Positions 47,251-56,130 are shown, counted from the first letter of the stretch. The stretch: DNA of 64,000 bases from Curvibacter sp. AEP1-3 (GCF_002163715.1 NZ_CP015698.1:4167674-4231673), one strand, 5' to 3'. Program-made: numbers and translations. Notes: a model not told the origin generated them from the sequence alone.

Positions 47251-47305
47251 CAAATCACGTGCTGGCGCTTATGGAATGTGCGCGAGCAGCTCCTGTTTTG
47301 ATAGC
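47251..47305 (+). repeat. dispersed element, intergenic copy 5 (between ssrA and arfB)
   Basis: CAAATCACG, CTGGCGCTTATGGAATGTGC, GCGAGCAGCTCCTGTTTTG and ATAGC. It lies between two convergent transcription units. Confidence 0.87.
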
Positions 47306-47331
47306 GTTTCCGACATCCCATCTGATGATGA

Positions 47332-47739
47332 TTACTCATCTCCGCGGTTGCTGCGAGCCTGTTTGATGCCACTGCGCTGGGCTTTGTCTTCCCTTCTGCG
47401 CACGCGGGACGCGTAGCTCGGTCGCGTCGCTTTGCGGAGCAGGGGCTCGATGGCCGCGGCTTCAAGTATGGCGCGCAGGCGTTCGTAGGCATCCTGGCGG
47501 TTGAGTTCGCGGGTTCGGTGCTGCTGGGCTTTGAGAATCAGGACCCCATCCCGCGAGATACGGCTGTCCGGGCTTTGCAGCAAGCGCTCTTTCATACCCT
47601 GCGGTAAGGAGGATGCCGGGATATCAAAGCGCAAATGAATGGCGCTGGAAACCTTGTTGACGTTTTGCCCTCCGGCCCCCTGGGCGCGGATAGAGATTAG
47701 TTGTGCTTCTGATGCAAAACGGTCAAAAAGAAAAGCCAC
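47332..47739 (-). CDS. arfB: alternative ribosome-rescue peptidyl-tRNA hydrolase ArfB
   Basis: Protein of 135 aa with the release-factor GGQ motif at residues 23-25 (IRAQGAGGQNVNKVSSAIHLRFD) and a basic C-terminal tail (RKATRPSYASRVRRREDKAQRSGIK) that enters the empty mRNA channel of a stalled ribosome. It lacks codon-recognition domains. It faces the tmRNA gene, so both ribosome-rescue routes sit within 1 kb. Confidence 0.93.
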   Translation of the reverse strand: MAFLFDRFASEAQLISIRAQGAGGQNVNKVSSAIHLRFDIPASSLPQGMKERLLQSPDSRISRDGVLILKAQQHRTRELNRQDAYERLRAILEAAAIEPLLRKATRPSYASRVRRREDKAQRSGIKQARSNRGDE

Positions 47740-47801
47740 GGTGGGGTGTTTAGGCGGTTAGACTGCCTCGCACCATACCACTCCCGAACAAGGACTCTCC
47801 C

Positions 47802-47951
47802 ATGGCCAAAGGTCAACAAAAATCCAACAAAGAGTCCAAGAAGCCCAAGAAGGACAGTACTGCGCCCAAGCCCTTGTCCAGCGGGGAGCCGGTGCGCGCT
47901 ACGGTGACGACTGCGGTGATGCCACGCGGCAAGCTCAAAAACAAGGCCTGA
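47802..47951 (+). CDS. small lysine-rich protein, 49 aa
   Basis: ATG at 47802 with AAGGA 9 bases upstream. The product starts MAKGQQKSNKESKKPKKDS and ends RGKLKNKA, with about a quarter Lys/Arg. I recall similar small conserved hypothetical proteins in Burkholderiales but no assigned role. Its stop lies inside a 10-bp hairpin. The high charge suggests RNA or ribosome contact, which is speculation. Confidence 0.7.
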   Translation: MAKGQQKSNKESKKPKKDSTAPKPLSSGEPVRATVTTAVMPRGKLKNKA

Positions 47952-47965
47952 CGAATCAGGCCTTG
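47936..47965 (-). terminator. hairpin terminator of the kinase/frc unit
   Basis: CAAGGCCTGA/TCAGGCCTTG with loop CGAA. On the minus strand it is followed by TTTTTG, fitting termination of the leftward sugar-kinase operon; on the plus strand there is no T-run. Confidence 0.75.
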
Positions 47966-47970
47966 TCGGT

Positions 47971-48888
47971 TTACAGAAGCGCTTGGGTTTCTGAGTAAGT
48001 GGGGGGCTGGCAGCCCGCCCTGGAACAGTTGATGGCCGCAGCCTGCATGGCTTCCGTCAAGGTTTGCTTCACGCGTCCTTTGCCATCGGCATTGAGGACC
48101 CAGTCGCCCAGGCAATTGCCCCAGAATGTGTCGCCTGCACCTACGGTGTCGACCACGGTCGTGCGTGGTACGTCTGCATCTGCAAAAGCGCCGTCCACTT
48201 CCAGCCAAGCGCCTTGACTGCCAAAGGTCAAGGCGATGCGGCTGGCGCCTTGGTCACGGAACAGTGCTGCAATCTGGAGACCTTTTGTCCGGCTTGGGGC
48301 ATGTACACCGAGCAACTCCAGGTCTTCGTCGCTGGCTTTGATCCAGTCGGCCAGCTTGGCCACTTGCTTCACTGCTTCCACATAAGCAGCCAGATCAGCT
48401 GCGAGTTTGGGGCGCAGATTCACATCCACACTGATGATCCAGCCCAAGTCCTTGGCGCCTTGGAGGATCGCAAGCACCTTGGTGTGCTCGGGCGGCACCA
48501 ACAGCAGGGACCCGGTGTGTAGCACGCCGGGCGGGTGGGCTATGAGCATGGCCAGCACGCTCTCGACGGTGTAATCCCGGTCCGCGATGCCTTCGCGATA
48601 GAAGCCATAGCTAGGCTGGCCGTCCGTAATCTGCACCACGGCGAGCGAGGTCGGCAAACGACTCTCACCAGCCAGCACTTGGACCCCGTCTTGTTGCAGT
48701 TGCAGGCCCAGTTGTTGCCCGAAGCGGTCAGTGGACAGCGGGTTCACATAGCCCACCGGCGCACCGCGCAGTGCCGCTGCACGCGCCATGTTGTATGGGC
48801 TGCCGCCCATAAAAGGGCGCAAAGTCCCCTCAGGCTGCGAGAGGCAGTCCATCAATGCTTCACCGAGTACCCAGATAGATGCTGTCAT
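47971..48888 (-). CDS. PfkB family carbohydrate kinase (fructokinase-like)
   Basis: Sugar kinase of 305 aa with GEALMDCLSQPEG...FMGGSPYNMARAAALRG at the N-terminus and the catalytic VDTVGAGDTFWGN near the C-terminus. The pattern resembles fructokinase. The start overlaps the permease stop (ATGA), so it is co-translated with the ABC permease and probably phosphorylates the imported sugar. Confidence 0.88.
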   Translation of the reverse strand: MTASIWVLGEALMDCLSQPEGTLRPFMGGSPYNMARAAALRGAPVGYVNPLSTDRFGQQLGLQLQQDGVQVLAGESRLPTSLAVVQITDGQPSYGFYREGIADRDYTVESVLAMLIAHPPGVLHTGSLLLVPPEHTKVLAILQGAKDLGWIISVDVNLRPKLAADLAAYVEAVKQVAKLADWIKASDEDLELLGVHAPSRTKGLQIAALFRDQGASRIALTFGSQGAWLEVDGAFADADVPRTTVVDTVGAGDTFWGNCLGDWVLNADGKGRVKQTLTEAMQAAAINCSRAGCQPPTYSETQALL

Positions 48889-49829
48889 TTTTTCAAAAGT
48901 CGTTGACGACGGATCACGTCAATCCACACAGCCACGATCACCACCGCACCGATGGCCATCATCTGTTTGAACTGCGAAATTTCCATCAAGTTCATGCCAT
49001 TGCGGATCATGGTGATCAACACGGCGCCCAAAAGGCTGCCCCAGATACTGCCACGTCCGCCAAAGAGAGAGGTGCCGCCCAGGATGACCGCCGCAATGGC
49101 GTCCAGCTCGAACATCTGTGCCATTTTGCCGCTGGATGAATCCATGCGGGCCATCAGCACCAGCGCACCAAGAGCACAGCTTAAACCGGACACCACATAC
49201 ACGCCTAGCTTGTACCAGCGGATATTGATACCGACTTGTCGTGCGCCCATTTCATTGGAGCCCATGGCATACACATAGCGCCCCAGCTTTGTGCTGGAAA
49301 GAATGAATGCCATCACCACGAAAAAGATACCGGTAATCCAGATCGGCATGGGCACGCCCAAAAGCTGGCCGTAACCGATGAAGGGCATGGGGTCGGGCAT
49401 ACCGGAGTTGTCGAAGCCGCCGGTGGACTCAAAGGCCAGGCCGCGCCACAAGGTCAGGCCACCCAAGGTCACGATAAATGAAGGTATGCCGACAAAGGCC
49501 ACCAAGTAGCCGTTAAAAAGGCCCACAGCGGCGCCAATGGCAAATGCTGCTGCGATACATAGGTAGGGATCAATCCCGAGTTTGATCATCATGTGGCCCG
49601 CCACTGCGCCTGCCAGTGCGGTTAGGGCGCCCACCGCAAGGTCGACACCGCCGGTCAGGATCACAAAGGTCTGGCCACCCGCCAACAGGGCGATGACAGA
49701 GGCCTGCACCAGAATGTTGGACAAATTGCCGGTGGTCAGAAAATAGGGCGATGCAACGGTAAGCAAAGCACCCAGGACCAATACGGCGACAAGGGCTCCA
49801 TACCATTCCTGGCGGGTGATGGACTTCAT
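48885..49829 (-). CDS. sugar ABC transporter permease (FrcC/RbsC type)
   Basis: Membrane permease of 314 aa with about ten helices. Family segments seen are GGVDLAVGALTALAGAVAG, GLFNGYLVAFVGIPSFIVTLGG and the C-terminal VILGGTSLFGGRGSIWGSLLGA. It belongs to the ribose/fructose (CUT2) class. A hairpin plus T-run separates it from the upstream binding-protein gene, which should lower its expression relative to that gene. Confidence 0.9.
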   Translation of the reverse strand: MKSITRQEWYGALVAVLVLGALLTVASPYFLTTGNLSNILVQASVIALLAGGQTFVILTGGVDLAVGALTALAGAVAGHMMIKLGIDPYLCIAAAFAIGAAVGLFNGYLVAFVGIPSFIVTLGGLTLWRGLAFESTGGFDNSGMPDPMPFIGYGQLLGVPMPIWITGIFFVVMAFILSSTKLGRYVYAMGSNEMGARQVGINIRWYKLGVYVVSGLSCALGALVLMARMDSSSGKMAQMFELDAIAAVILGGTSLFGGRGSIWGSLLGAVLITMIRNGMNLMEISQFKQMMAIGAVVIVAVWIDVIRRQRLLKK

Positions 49830-49845
49830 GAAATCAATTCCTCAA

Positions 49846-49903
49846 ATAAAAAATGACGACCGCCCTGCAGCGGTCGTCTGTGCCCGATGGCATGCCATCG
49901 GGC
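49846..49903 (-). terminator. attenuating hairpins between binding-protein and permease genes
   Basis: On the minus strand, after the frcB-like stop, comes a 22-bp perfect palindrome (49882-49903), then a 9-bp stem GACGACCGC/GCGGTCGTC (49855-49878), then ATTTTTTATTTG. This looks like a partial terminator or mRNA-stabilising structure that keeps binding-protein mRNA in excess. Confidence 0.75.
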
Positions 49904-49918
49904 AGGGTCACCGAAAAC

Positions 49919-50875
49919 TTATTTCACCTTCATGAACTGGACTACGCCGGAGTCCTTGGCGAACTGGTCCACGTTAGAGGGCAATACCAGGAAGGAGCCG
50001 GTGTCGATACGGGCTTCCACTTTTTTGCCTTCAGCTGCAGCTATAGCGGTTTCCACGCCGACCTGACCGATCTTGGCCAACATTTGCGCGGCGTTGGCAG
50101 ACTGCCAGCCTTGTTTCATCATGTCCAGACCGCCGGGGGAGCCGTCAAAACCAGCGATCTTGACGTCGCCGGCCTTCTTGCCCGCTGCCATCAATGCAGC
50201 CTTGGCACCCAAGGCGCCGCCGTCCCATGCGCAGGCAATCACCTTGGCTGTGGGGTTCGCACGCAGTGCGGTTTCCACACCGTTTTGGGCCATGGTCTGG
50301 TCCCAGGTGGTGGCTACTTCCACCACTTTCACGTTCTTGCGCTTGGCATTCAGACCGTCCAGGAAGCCTTTCTTGCGTTCCTGACCAGTGGATTGACCTT
50401 GGTCGCCAGTCACGTAGATGACGGTATCGCCGTCCTTGATTTGTTCAGCAGTCCAGTCGCCTTGCACCATGGCGGCCTTGATGTTGTCAGTAGCCACGTA
50501 AGAAGTGATCTTGGCGCCGCTGATGCCGGTGTCCACCGCCACCACTTTGATGCCGGCAGCCAGTGCCTTGTTGATGGCGGGGGCGATGCCTGCGCTGTCC
50601 ACGGGGGCGATGGCGATGGCATTCACCTTACGGGTGATCATGTCTTCCACGATGGCGAGCTGCTTGGAGAGTTCGCCTTTTTCTGCTGCTAATTCAATGA
50701 ACTTCACACCGGCCTTTTGACCGGCTTTCTTGGCGCCGCCGTTGATCAACGTCCAACCTTCGTTGGTGTTGCCATTGGTAATGTAGGCGATGGTGGTTTC
50801 TGCCATGGCGGCAGACATCAGGCCGGCGGTGGCCATGGCGATGGCCAAGCGGCCCAGCATGCGTTTGGTGATCAT
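49919..50875 (-). CDS. sugar ABC transporter substrate-binding protein (FrcB-like)
   Basis: Periplasmic protein of 318 aa with a signal peptide cleaved near AMAET. It is a type I fold: TTIAYITNGNTNEGWTLINGGAKKAG, VNAIAIAPVDSAGIAPAINKAL, GIKVVAVDTGI and VYVTGDQGQSTGQERKKGFLD (here with IYVTG). The best recalled match is fructose-binding FrcB. First gene of the leftward arm; the ATP-binding subunit is divergently encoded. Confidence 0.88.
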   Translation of the reverse strand: MITKRMLGRLAIAMATAGLMSAAMAETTIAYITNGNTNEGWTLINGGAKKAGQKAGVKFIELAAEKGELSKQLAIVEDMITRKVNAIAIAPVDSAGIAPAINKALAAGIKVVAVDTGISGAKITSYVATDNIKAAMVQGDWTAEQIKDGDTVIYVTGDQGQSTGQERKKGFLDGLNAKRKNVKVVEVATTWDQTMAQNGVETALRANPTAKVIACAWDGGALGAKAALMAAGKKAGDVKIAGFDGSPGGLDMMKQGWQSANAAQMLAKIGQVGVETAIAAAEGKKVEARIDTGSFLVLPSNVDQFAKDSGVVQFMKVK

Positions 50876-50954
50876 TCGTTATCTCCGTTGTAGGTTGAAT
50901 TAGCAGCCGAGGTGGATTCCATGGCTTGCTGGGACCGAATTACAGCAGAGTTTC

Positions 50955-50966
50955 ATTTAATTAAAT
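50955..50966. promoter_or_regulatory. palindrome ATTTAATTAAAT in the divergent frc-type spacer
   Basis: A perfect 12-bp AT palindrome near the middle of the 165-base spacer between the divergent binding-protein and ATPase genes. It is followed by TAGTAGTTTTACTA, partly self-complementary. It could be an operator for both arms. No regulator gene lies in the locus, so the binding protein is unknown. Confidence 0.4.
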
Positions 50967-51040
50967 CTAGTAGTTTTACTAATACGATGTCGGGTGCGTC
51001 TCTGGCATGCTTATGCCCAATTTCCCGAAATGAGTCCCCA

Positions 51041-51829
51041 ATGACAACTTCCCAACCAGTCCTCCAGATCAAGAATCTGACCAAGCACTACGGCGGCGTA
51101 AAGGCCCTGACGGACGCCAACTTCCGCCTTCTGCCCGGCGAGCATGCCGCCATCGTGGGAGACAACGGTGCAGGCAAAAGTACATTTGTGCGTTTGATCA
51201 CGGGTGTGGAGCAGCCCAATTCCGGCGACATCACGCTGGACGGGCAAAGCGTGCATTTCAGCTCGCCGTTGGACGCACGGGATCAAGGCATTGAGACGGT
51301 CTATCAGACCCTCGCGCTGGCTGAGGATCTTGACGTGCCTGCGAACATTTTTTTGGGCCGCGAGATCACCCGCCTCTCACTGGGGCCTTTGTCCGTGTTG
51401 AACCACAAAGCCATGCGGGAGCAATCGGCATCCATGTTGTCCACGACCGGGGTAAAGATCCAGGACATGTCCGAAAGCTTGCGTGGCATGTCCGGCGGCC
51501 AACGCCAATGTGTGGCTATTGCACGTGCGGCTGGTTTTGCCAAAAAGCTGATCATTCTCGACGAGCCAACCGCGGCTCTGGGCGTTGCAGAAACAGCGCG
51601 CGTCGAGCAAATCATCAAGGGTTTGAAGCAGCAGGGCATTCCGTTGATCATCATCAGCCACAACCTGCGCCAAGTTTTCGATCTGGTGGACCGTATCTGG
51701 GTGTTCCGCCAAGGGCGCATCATCTGCAGCCGATTGACCCGGGAGACTAACCCCGAGGAAATCGTCGGCTTGATTACCGGTGCGATCGATCCCGCTACGT
51801 TGACCTCTGAGGAGGCGGTGGCATGCTGA
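51041..51829 (+). CDS. sugar ABC transporter ATP-binding protein (FrcA-like, single domain)
   Basis: ATPase of 262 aa with Walker A GDNGAGKST, the signature LRGMSGGQRQCVAIARA and Walker B KLIILDEPTAALG. It has one nucleotide-binding domain, like FrcA, and unlike the double-domain RbsA/MglA proteins. Start at ATG 51041 (MTTSQPVLQIKNL). It leads the rightward arm and must work with the divergently encoded permease. Confidence 0.9.
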   Translation: MTTSQPVLQIKNLTKHYGGVKALTDANFRLLPGEHAAIVGDNGAGKSTFVRLITGVEQPNSGDITLDGQSVHFSSPLDARDQGIETVYQTLALAEDLDVPANIFLGREITRLSLGPLSVLNHKAMREQSASMLSTTGVKIQDMSESLRGMSGGQRQCVAIARAAGFAKKLIILDEPTAALGVAETARVEQIIKGLKQQGIPLIIISHNLRQVFDLVDRIWVFRQGRIICSRLTRETNPEEIVGLITGAIDPATLTSEEAVAC

Positions 51830-52260
51830 AAGGACTGGACCCCCTGTTGACGCCGGAACTGCTGATGCATTTGTCTGCGATGGGGCATGGCGAATGGGTG
51901 GCCGTGGTGGATGCCAACTTCACGGCAGATTTTCTGGGCAAGGGCAAGGCGCTGGTCCGCTTGCCGGGCCATAGCCTGGAGCGAGTCAGCAAAGCCGTGC
52001 TTTCTGTGTTCCCGCTGGCGGAGGATGTGGCGTGTCCCGCTGCATACATGCAGGTGTGCAACAGCACCGAAGGCCACAGGACGGCCGCGCAAAGCTCGGT
52101 AGTCGACTTGCTGGGGCGCGACGGCCTGCCCGCAAACCGTGTGGAGGCGGTGGAGCGTTTCGCGTTTTACGAAAAAATCAAAGGCGCCAGCGTGATTGTC
52201 CAGAGCGGTGAAGCCACTGCCTACGGCAACGCGATGTTTTGTAAAGGCGTTATTCTCTGA
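51823..52260 (+). CDS. RbsD/FucU family sugar mutarotase-like protein
   Basis: Protein of 145 aa with the family pattern LKGLDPLLTPELLMHLSAMGHGEWVAVVDANFTAD at the N-terminus and IVQSGEATAYGNAMFCKGVIL at the C-terminus. It is nearer to FucU than RbsD by the VDANF segment. It overlaps the ATPase gene by 7 bases. Members interconvert sugar anomers so that a kinase receives the right form; the sugar here is not defined. Confidence 0.88.
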   Translation: MLKGLDPLLTPELLMHLSAMGHGEWVAVVDANFTADFLGKGKALVRLPGHSLERVSKAVLSVFPLAEDVACPAAYMQVCNSTEGHRTAAQSSVVDLLGRDGLPANRVEAVERFAFYEKIKGASVIVQSGEATAYGNAMFCKGVIL

Positions 52261-52300
52261 GGCCTTGGCCGGTAAAGCCCGGCCTTCATAAGAGAGTTGC

Positions 52301-52978
52301 ATGGTCAAAATTTATCTGGATTCAGCCCGCGTGGACACGTGGGCCTTGCCGGCGGGTTGTCCGCCGGTTCGAGGCGTTACAACCAACCCCACCCTCGTGT
52401 TTCAGGCGGGTCTTCCTGTAAGTCTGGCCACTTATTTGGGCTTAATTTCGGCGGCAGCAGATCACGGCATGTCCGAGCTGATGTTGCAGTTGCCCCAGAG
52501 CTATGCCGAGCAGGCGCGCGAGTGGCTCAAAGCGCTCCAGCCGGCAGCCCAAGCGCGTAACGTGCTGTTGACGATCAAGCTGCCCTGCGCGTCCGATTGG
52601 GAGGCTTGCATTGACGCAGTAAAGGCTGAGCAGCAGGACATTCTGCTGACCGGTTTATCTAACGCCGTTCAACTGCTGTGGGCCCAGAGTAAGGGCGTAC
52701 AGTACGTGGCGCCTTACGTAGGCCGCTTGGCCAATGACGGACGCAACGTCTGGGCACTGATGGAGGCCTGTATTCGCGTGCAAGCCAACGGGCCCGCATT
52801 GCTGGCTGCCAGCATCAAGACGCCCGAAGTGCTGGCGCAACTGGTGGCGGTGGGTGCCGCTGCTGTGACCTTGCCGCCCGCCAGTCTTGCGGCGTGGTGT
52901 ACCGACGCATTGACCCAAACTGCAGTGCAGCAGTTTGACCACGACATTCAGGCGAGCTTGAAGATTCCCCAACGCTGA
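52301..52978 (+). CDS. transaldolase / fructose-6-phosphate aldolase-like protein
   Basis: TIM-barrel protein of 225 aa, near the size of FSA/TalC (about 220). It begins KIYLDSARVDTW and has GVTTNPTLVFQAG; the Schiff-base lysine is probably in LLTIKLPC. It also has YVAPYVGRLANDGRN and AASIKTPEVLAQLVAVGAAAVTLPP. It ends the sugar-transport arm. It may cleave the phosphorylated sugar or belong to a related uncharacterised subgroup. Confidence 0.85.
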   Translation: MVKIYLDSARVDTWALPAGCPPVRGVTTNPTLVFQAGLPVSLATYLGLISAAADHGMSELMLQLPQSYAEQAREWLKALQPAAQARNVLLTIKLPCASDWEACIDAVKAEQQDILLTGLSNAVQLLWAQSKGVQYVAPYVGRLANDGRNVWALMEACIRVQANGPALLAASIKTPEVLAQLVAVGAAAVTLPPASLAAWCTDALTQTAVQQFDHDIQASLKIPQR

Positions 52979-53075
52979 ACGCAGCAGTCGGACTTGTGCG
53001 CTTCACGTGCAGGGTTAACGCAGTTTCGCGATACTCGCCTGCCAGCCATCTTGCTGGGATGCCGGTAGCGCATTT

Positions 53076-54620
53076 ATGTCTTACAGCGTTGTCTGGTTCA
53101 AGCGGGACCTCCGGACGCACGATCACGTGCCATTGAAGCAGGCCCTCCAGTCAGGGCCCGTGATGTGTCTCTACTGCATAGAGCCCAGGCTGTGGGCGCA
53201 ACCCGACGCGTCCGCCCAGCACTATCACTTCGCGCTGGAATGTCTGCGGGATCTGTGGGTGCAGCTCAAAGAGCTAGGCCTGCGATTGCAACTGGTCGCA
53301 GGGGATGCGCCAGAAGTATTGGCAAAATTACACGCAGAGGCGCCTTTCGTGGCCGTTTACTCCCATGAGGAAACCGGCAATGAGGCCAGCTATGCCCGGG
53401 ATCGGGCGGTCTCCCGTTGGTGCAAGGCGCAGGGAGTGTACTGGCATCAATACAAACAATTCGGCGTGGTGAGGGGAGTCGTCAACCGCGATGTGTGGCA
53501 TCTGCAATGGACCGAGCACATGTCCGGGGTGCAGGTCAACATAGATGGTTCGTTGCAGGCGGTCAGCATTGGGTTGCCCTGGGATGCGTCCAAACCGCCG
53601 GTGGCAGTCAGTCTTGGCCTGAAAGGGCCTGACAAGCCTCAACGGCAAGTCGGTGGCAGGGCGCGCGCTAAGCAGGTTTTGCAGAGTTTCTTGACGGACC
53701 GCAGTGCGAGGTATCGGGGCGGTATTTCTTCGCCCCTTTCTGCCAGCGAGGCTTGCTCACGCCTGTCCCCTTATCTGGCTTTGGGTTGCCTCAGTGTCCG
53801 TGAGGTGGTGCAGGTCGTACAAGAAGTGCAAGGGGCCAAAGGACAGGGGCGTAAGCGCCATCAGGCGGGTTTGCGATCCTTCACCAGCCGCTTGCACTGG
53901 CATTGTCACTTCATTCAAAAGCTTGAATCCGAGCCTGATATCGAATTCCGGAACATGCACCGGGGCTATGACGGCCTGCGGGAGGCCGAGCACAACCCAG
54001 AGCATCTCAAGGTGCTGATGGCAGGCCGGACAGGTTGGCCTTTGGTAGATGCGTGCATCGCGATGCTGCGCGAAACCGGTTGGGTCAATTTCCGCATGCG
54101 GGCCATGATTGTGTCTATTGCGGCCTATCCTTTGTGGCTGCACTGGCGCCCGGTAGGCGAATGGCTGGCCAGAGAGTTTTTGGACTACGAGCCGGGCATC
54201 CATTGGAGCCAATTGCAGATGCAGTCGGGCACCACGGGCATCAATATTCCGCGCATTTACAACCCCATCAAGCAAGCACGTGACCAAGACCCCGATGGTC
54301 AATTCGTCAGGCGATGGCTACCCGCTATGCGCAAAGTGCCGGATGCCTGGTTGTTCGAGCCCTGGCGCATGCCCTTGGACATGCAAAGCCGCCTCGGGCT
54401 GACAGTGGATGGTCCGGAGCCCGACATCCCGCAGCCCTTGGTGGATTTGGAGGCTGCAACCCGTGCCGCCAAAAAACGCTTATTTGAACTGCGAGCACAA
54501 CCCAGTGTGCGGGCGGCAAAGGCCGGCATCGTGCACAAGCACGGATCGCGAACATTCCGATCTTCGCGCGGTGCTGACAAGAGGTCTGCGTCGGATCACA
54601 CCCAATTGGAACTGTTATGA
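53076..54620 (+). CDS. photolyase/cryptochrome family flavoprotein (first of three)
   Basis: Protein of 514 aa. The N-terminal photolyase domain starts [17 protein letters not shown]. The C-terminal FAD domain holds [42 protein letters not shown] (in place of the usual HNRLR) and [15 protein letters not shown]. The layout is of COG0415, probably CPD photolyase or a close cryptochrome-like branch. A Lys/Arg-rich C-terminal extension follows the FAD domain. The stop overlaps the start of the DUF2256 mini-gene (ATGA). Confidence 0.9.
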   Translation: MSYSVVWFKRDLRTHDHVPLKQALQSGPVMCLYCIEPRLWAQPDASAQHYHFALECLRDLWVQLKELGLRLQLVAGDAPEVLAKLHAEAPFVAVYSHEETGNEASYARDRAVSRWCKAQGVYWHQYKQFGVVRGVVNRDVWHLQWTEHMSGVQVNIDGSLQAVSIGLPWDASKPPVAVSLGLKGPDKPQRQVGGRARAKQVLQSFLTDRSARYRGGISSPLSASEACSRLSPYLALGCLSVREVVQVVQEVQGAKGQGRKRHQAGLRSFTSRLHWHCHFIQKLESEPDIEFRNMHRGYDGLREAEHNPEHLKVLMAGRTGWPLVDACIAMLRETGWVNFRMRAMIVSIAAYPLWLHWRPVGEWLAREFLDYEPGIHWSQLQMQSGTTGINIPRIYNPIKQARDQDPDGQFVRRWLPAMRKVPDAWLFEPWRMPLDMQSRLGLTVDGPEPDIPQPLVDLEAATRAAKKRLFELRAQPSVRAAKAGIVHKHGSRTFRSSRGADKRSASDHTQLELL

Positions 54621-54766
54621 AAATGCGGAAGAAATCCGACTTGCCCCGCAAAACATGCGTGGCGTGTGGCTTGCCCTTTCAATGGCGCAAGAAGTGGGAA
54701 AAAGTCTGGGACGAGGTCAAATACTGCTCAGACCGATGCCGACAACAAGGAGCCAAGAAGTCATGA
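54617..54766 (+). CDS. DUF2256 zinc-ribbon-like mini-protein, 49 aa
   Basis: Very small basic protein with four cysteines: C14-x2-C17 and C37-x3-C41, around the aromatic segment [16 protein letters not shown]. This is the DUF2256 pattern. Both ends overlap neighbouring genes by ATGA. DUF2256 genes are often found next to cryptochrome/photolyase genes. The cysteines probably hold zinc; function is unknown. Confidence 0.88.
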   Translation: MKMRKKSDLPRKTCVACGLPFQWRKKWEKVWDEVKYCSDRCRQQGAKKS

Positions 54767-56130
54767 GCCTTGTTGACGTTGGCGCACCGGTGGTTTACTG
54801 GTTCCGGTCTGACATGCGCCTGCAAGACAACCCTGCCTGGACGCGTGCATGTGCCATGGGGCGTCCGGTGCTCGCTGTTACTTTTGCTCCGGTCTTGTCT
54901 ACTCGGGAGGGTGCTTGGGGCATTCCGGGCCTCAGCCCTTCCCGCAAAGCATGGTGGGCTGCGACGGTGCAGGAACTGCGGAGGGAGTTGGATGCGCTGG
55001 GCGTCTCGCTGCTCGTTCTTCGGGGTGAGTCCATGGTGGCTCTGGTGCGTTTGTTTGAAGCCAGTGGCGCCGTCGCTTTGGTATGCGAAGAGATTGCGGC
55101 TCCCTATGAAAAAGCTCAGTTGTCTTCATTGCGCGCGTCCGGCATTGTGGTGCACAGTGTCTGGCAAAGCACTTTGTTTAAGGCGGAGGATCTTCCCTTT
55201 CCCGTGACCGATCTGCCGGGCGTGTTTACCCGTTTTCGTAACGAGGTCGAGCGGGCCAAGGTTCCATTTCGCACCCCTTTGCCGGCTCCCGTGAATGTGA
55301 CGGGCTGTGACCTCGCTTCCGACGCTGTGTCATTCGTCGAAGACTTTGTGGACGGGGTAGCTGCAAGTAAATTTGTGGCCGATCCCCGCAGTGCATTTCA
55401 GTGGCGTTCCGGCTCTTCTGGTGCCAGCGACGAAGTTCTGCATCTTGATGAGGTGCTGGCGGGCAGTGGCGGTGGCCATGCGTATTTGCAACGCTATCTG
55501 GAGTCAGGCCGGGTGGCGCTGTACAAGGCGACGCGCAATGGCCTGACCGGCATGGCCTACTCCAGCAAATGGTCGCCGTGGTTGGCGCTGGGGGCAGTGT
55601 CAGCCCCGGAGTTAATGGCTGCCCTCAAAGCGCATGAAAGAGAGCATGGCACCACGGATGGCAGCTATTGGTTATGGTTTGAGCTGCTATGGCGGGACTA
55701 TTTCCGTTGGCTGCATTTGCAATACGGTGCCGGCCTCTATCGCCCGAAGGGCTTGCTGGAGGCTGCGAAGTCAGATCGGGTGCCACGCCACCGGCGCTCA
55801 TTCATCTTGTGGACAGAAGGGCGCACCGGTTGCGACTTGGTGGATGCGGGCATGCGTGAGTTGGCTTGCAGCGGGTACTTGTCGAACCGGATGCGGCAGG
55901 TGGTGGCCAGCTTCCTGATTTATGAACTGGGTTGCGATTGGCGCGCTGGCGCGGCGTGGTTCGAGTCGCAGTTGCTGGATTTTGATGTGTACTCCAACCA
56001 GGGGAACTGGCTGTACATCGCCGGTTTGGGCACAGACCCGCGTGGGGGACGTCGCTTCAATGTGGCGAAGCAAACTGCTGACCACGACCCCGATGGCGCC
56101 TACCGCGCTTTGTGGAGTGCCGGGTCATGA
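54763..56130 (+). CDS. DASH-family cryptochrome
   Basis: Flavoprotein of 455 aa beginning at the ATGA overlap ([23 protein letters not shown]). Cry-DASH hallmarks are [66 protein letters not shown] and [26 protein letters not shown] proteins repair CPD lesions in single-stranded or looped DNA and may sense blue light. Start chosen over longer in-frame extensions that read through the upstream genes. Confidence 0.93.
   Translation: MSLVDVGAPVVYWFRSDMRLQDNPAWTRACAMGRPVLAVTFAPVLSTREGAWGIPGLSPSRKAWWAATVQELRRELDALGVSLLVLRGESMVALVRLFEASGAVALVCEEIAAPYEKAQLSSLRASGIVVHSVWQSTLFKAEDLPFPVTDLPGVFTRFRNEVERAKVPFRTPLPAPVNVTGCDLASDAVSFVEDFVDGVAASKFVADPRSAFQWRSGSSGASDEVLHLDEVLAGSGGGHAYLQRYLESGRVALYKATRNGLTGMAYSSKWSPWLALGAVSAPELMAALKAHEREHGTTDGSYWLWFELLWRDYFRWLHLQYGAGLYRPKGLLEAAKSDRVPRHRRSFILWTEGRTGCDLVDAGMRELACSGYLSNRMRQVVASFLIYELGCDWRAGAAWFESQLLDFDVYSNQGNWLYIAGLGTDPRGGRRFNVAKQTADHDPDGAYRALWSAGS

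Noticed and set aside
53076..54620. Reading the first photolyase as a confirmed CPD photolyase with gene name phrA/phrB
   Set aside because: The HNRLR-type motif is altered to NFRMR, and the lesion class cannot be decided from sequence alone, so no symbol was given.
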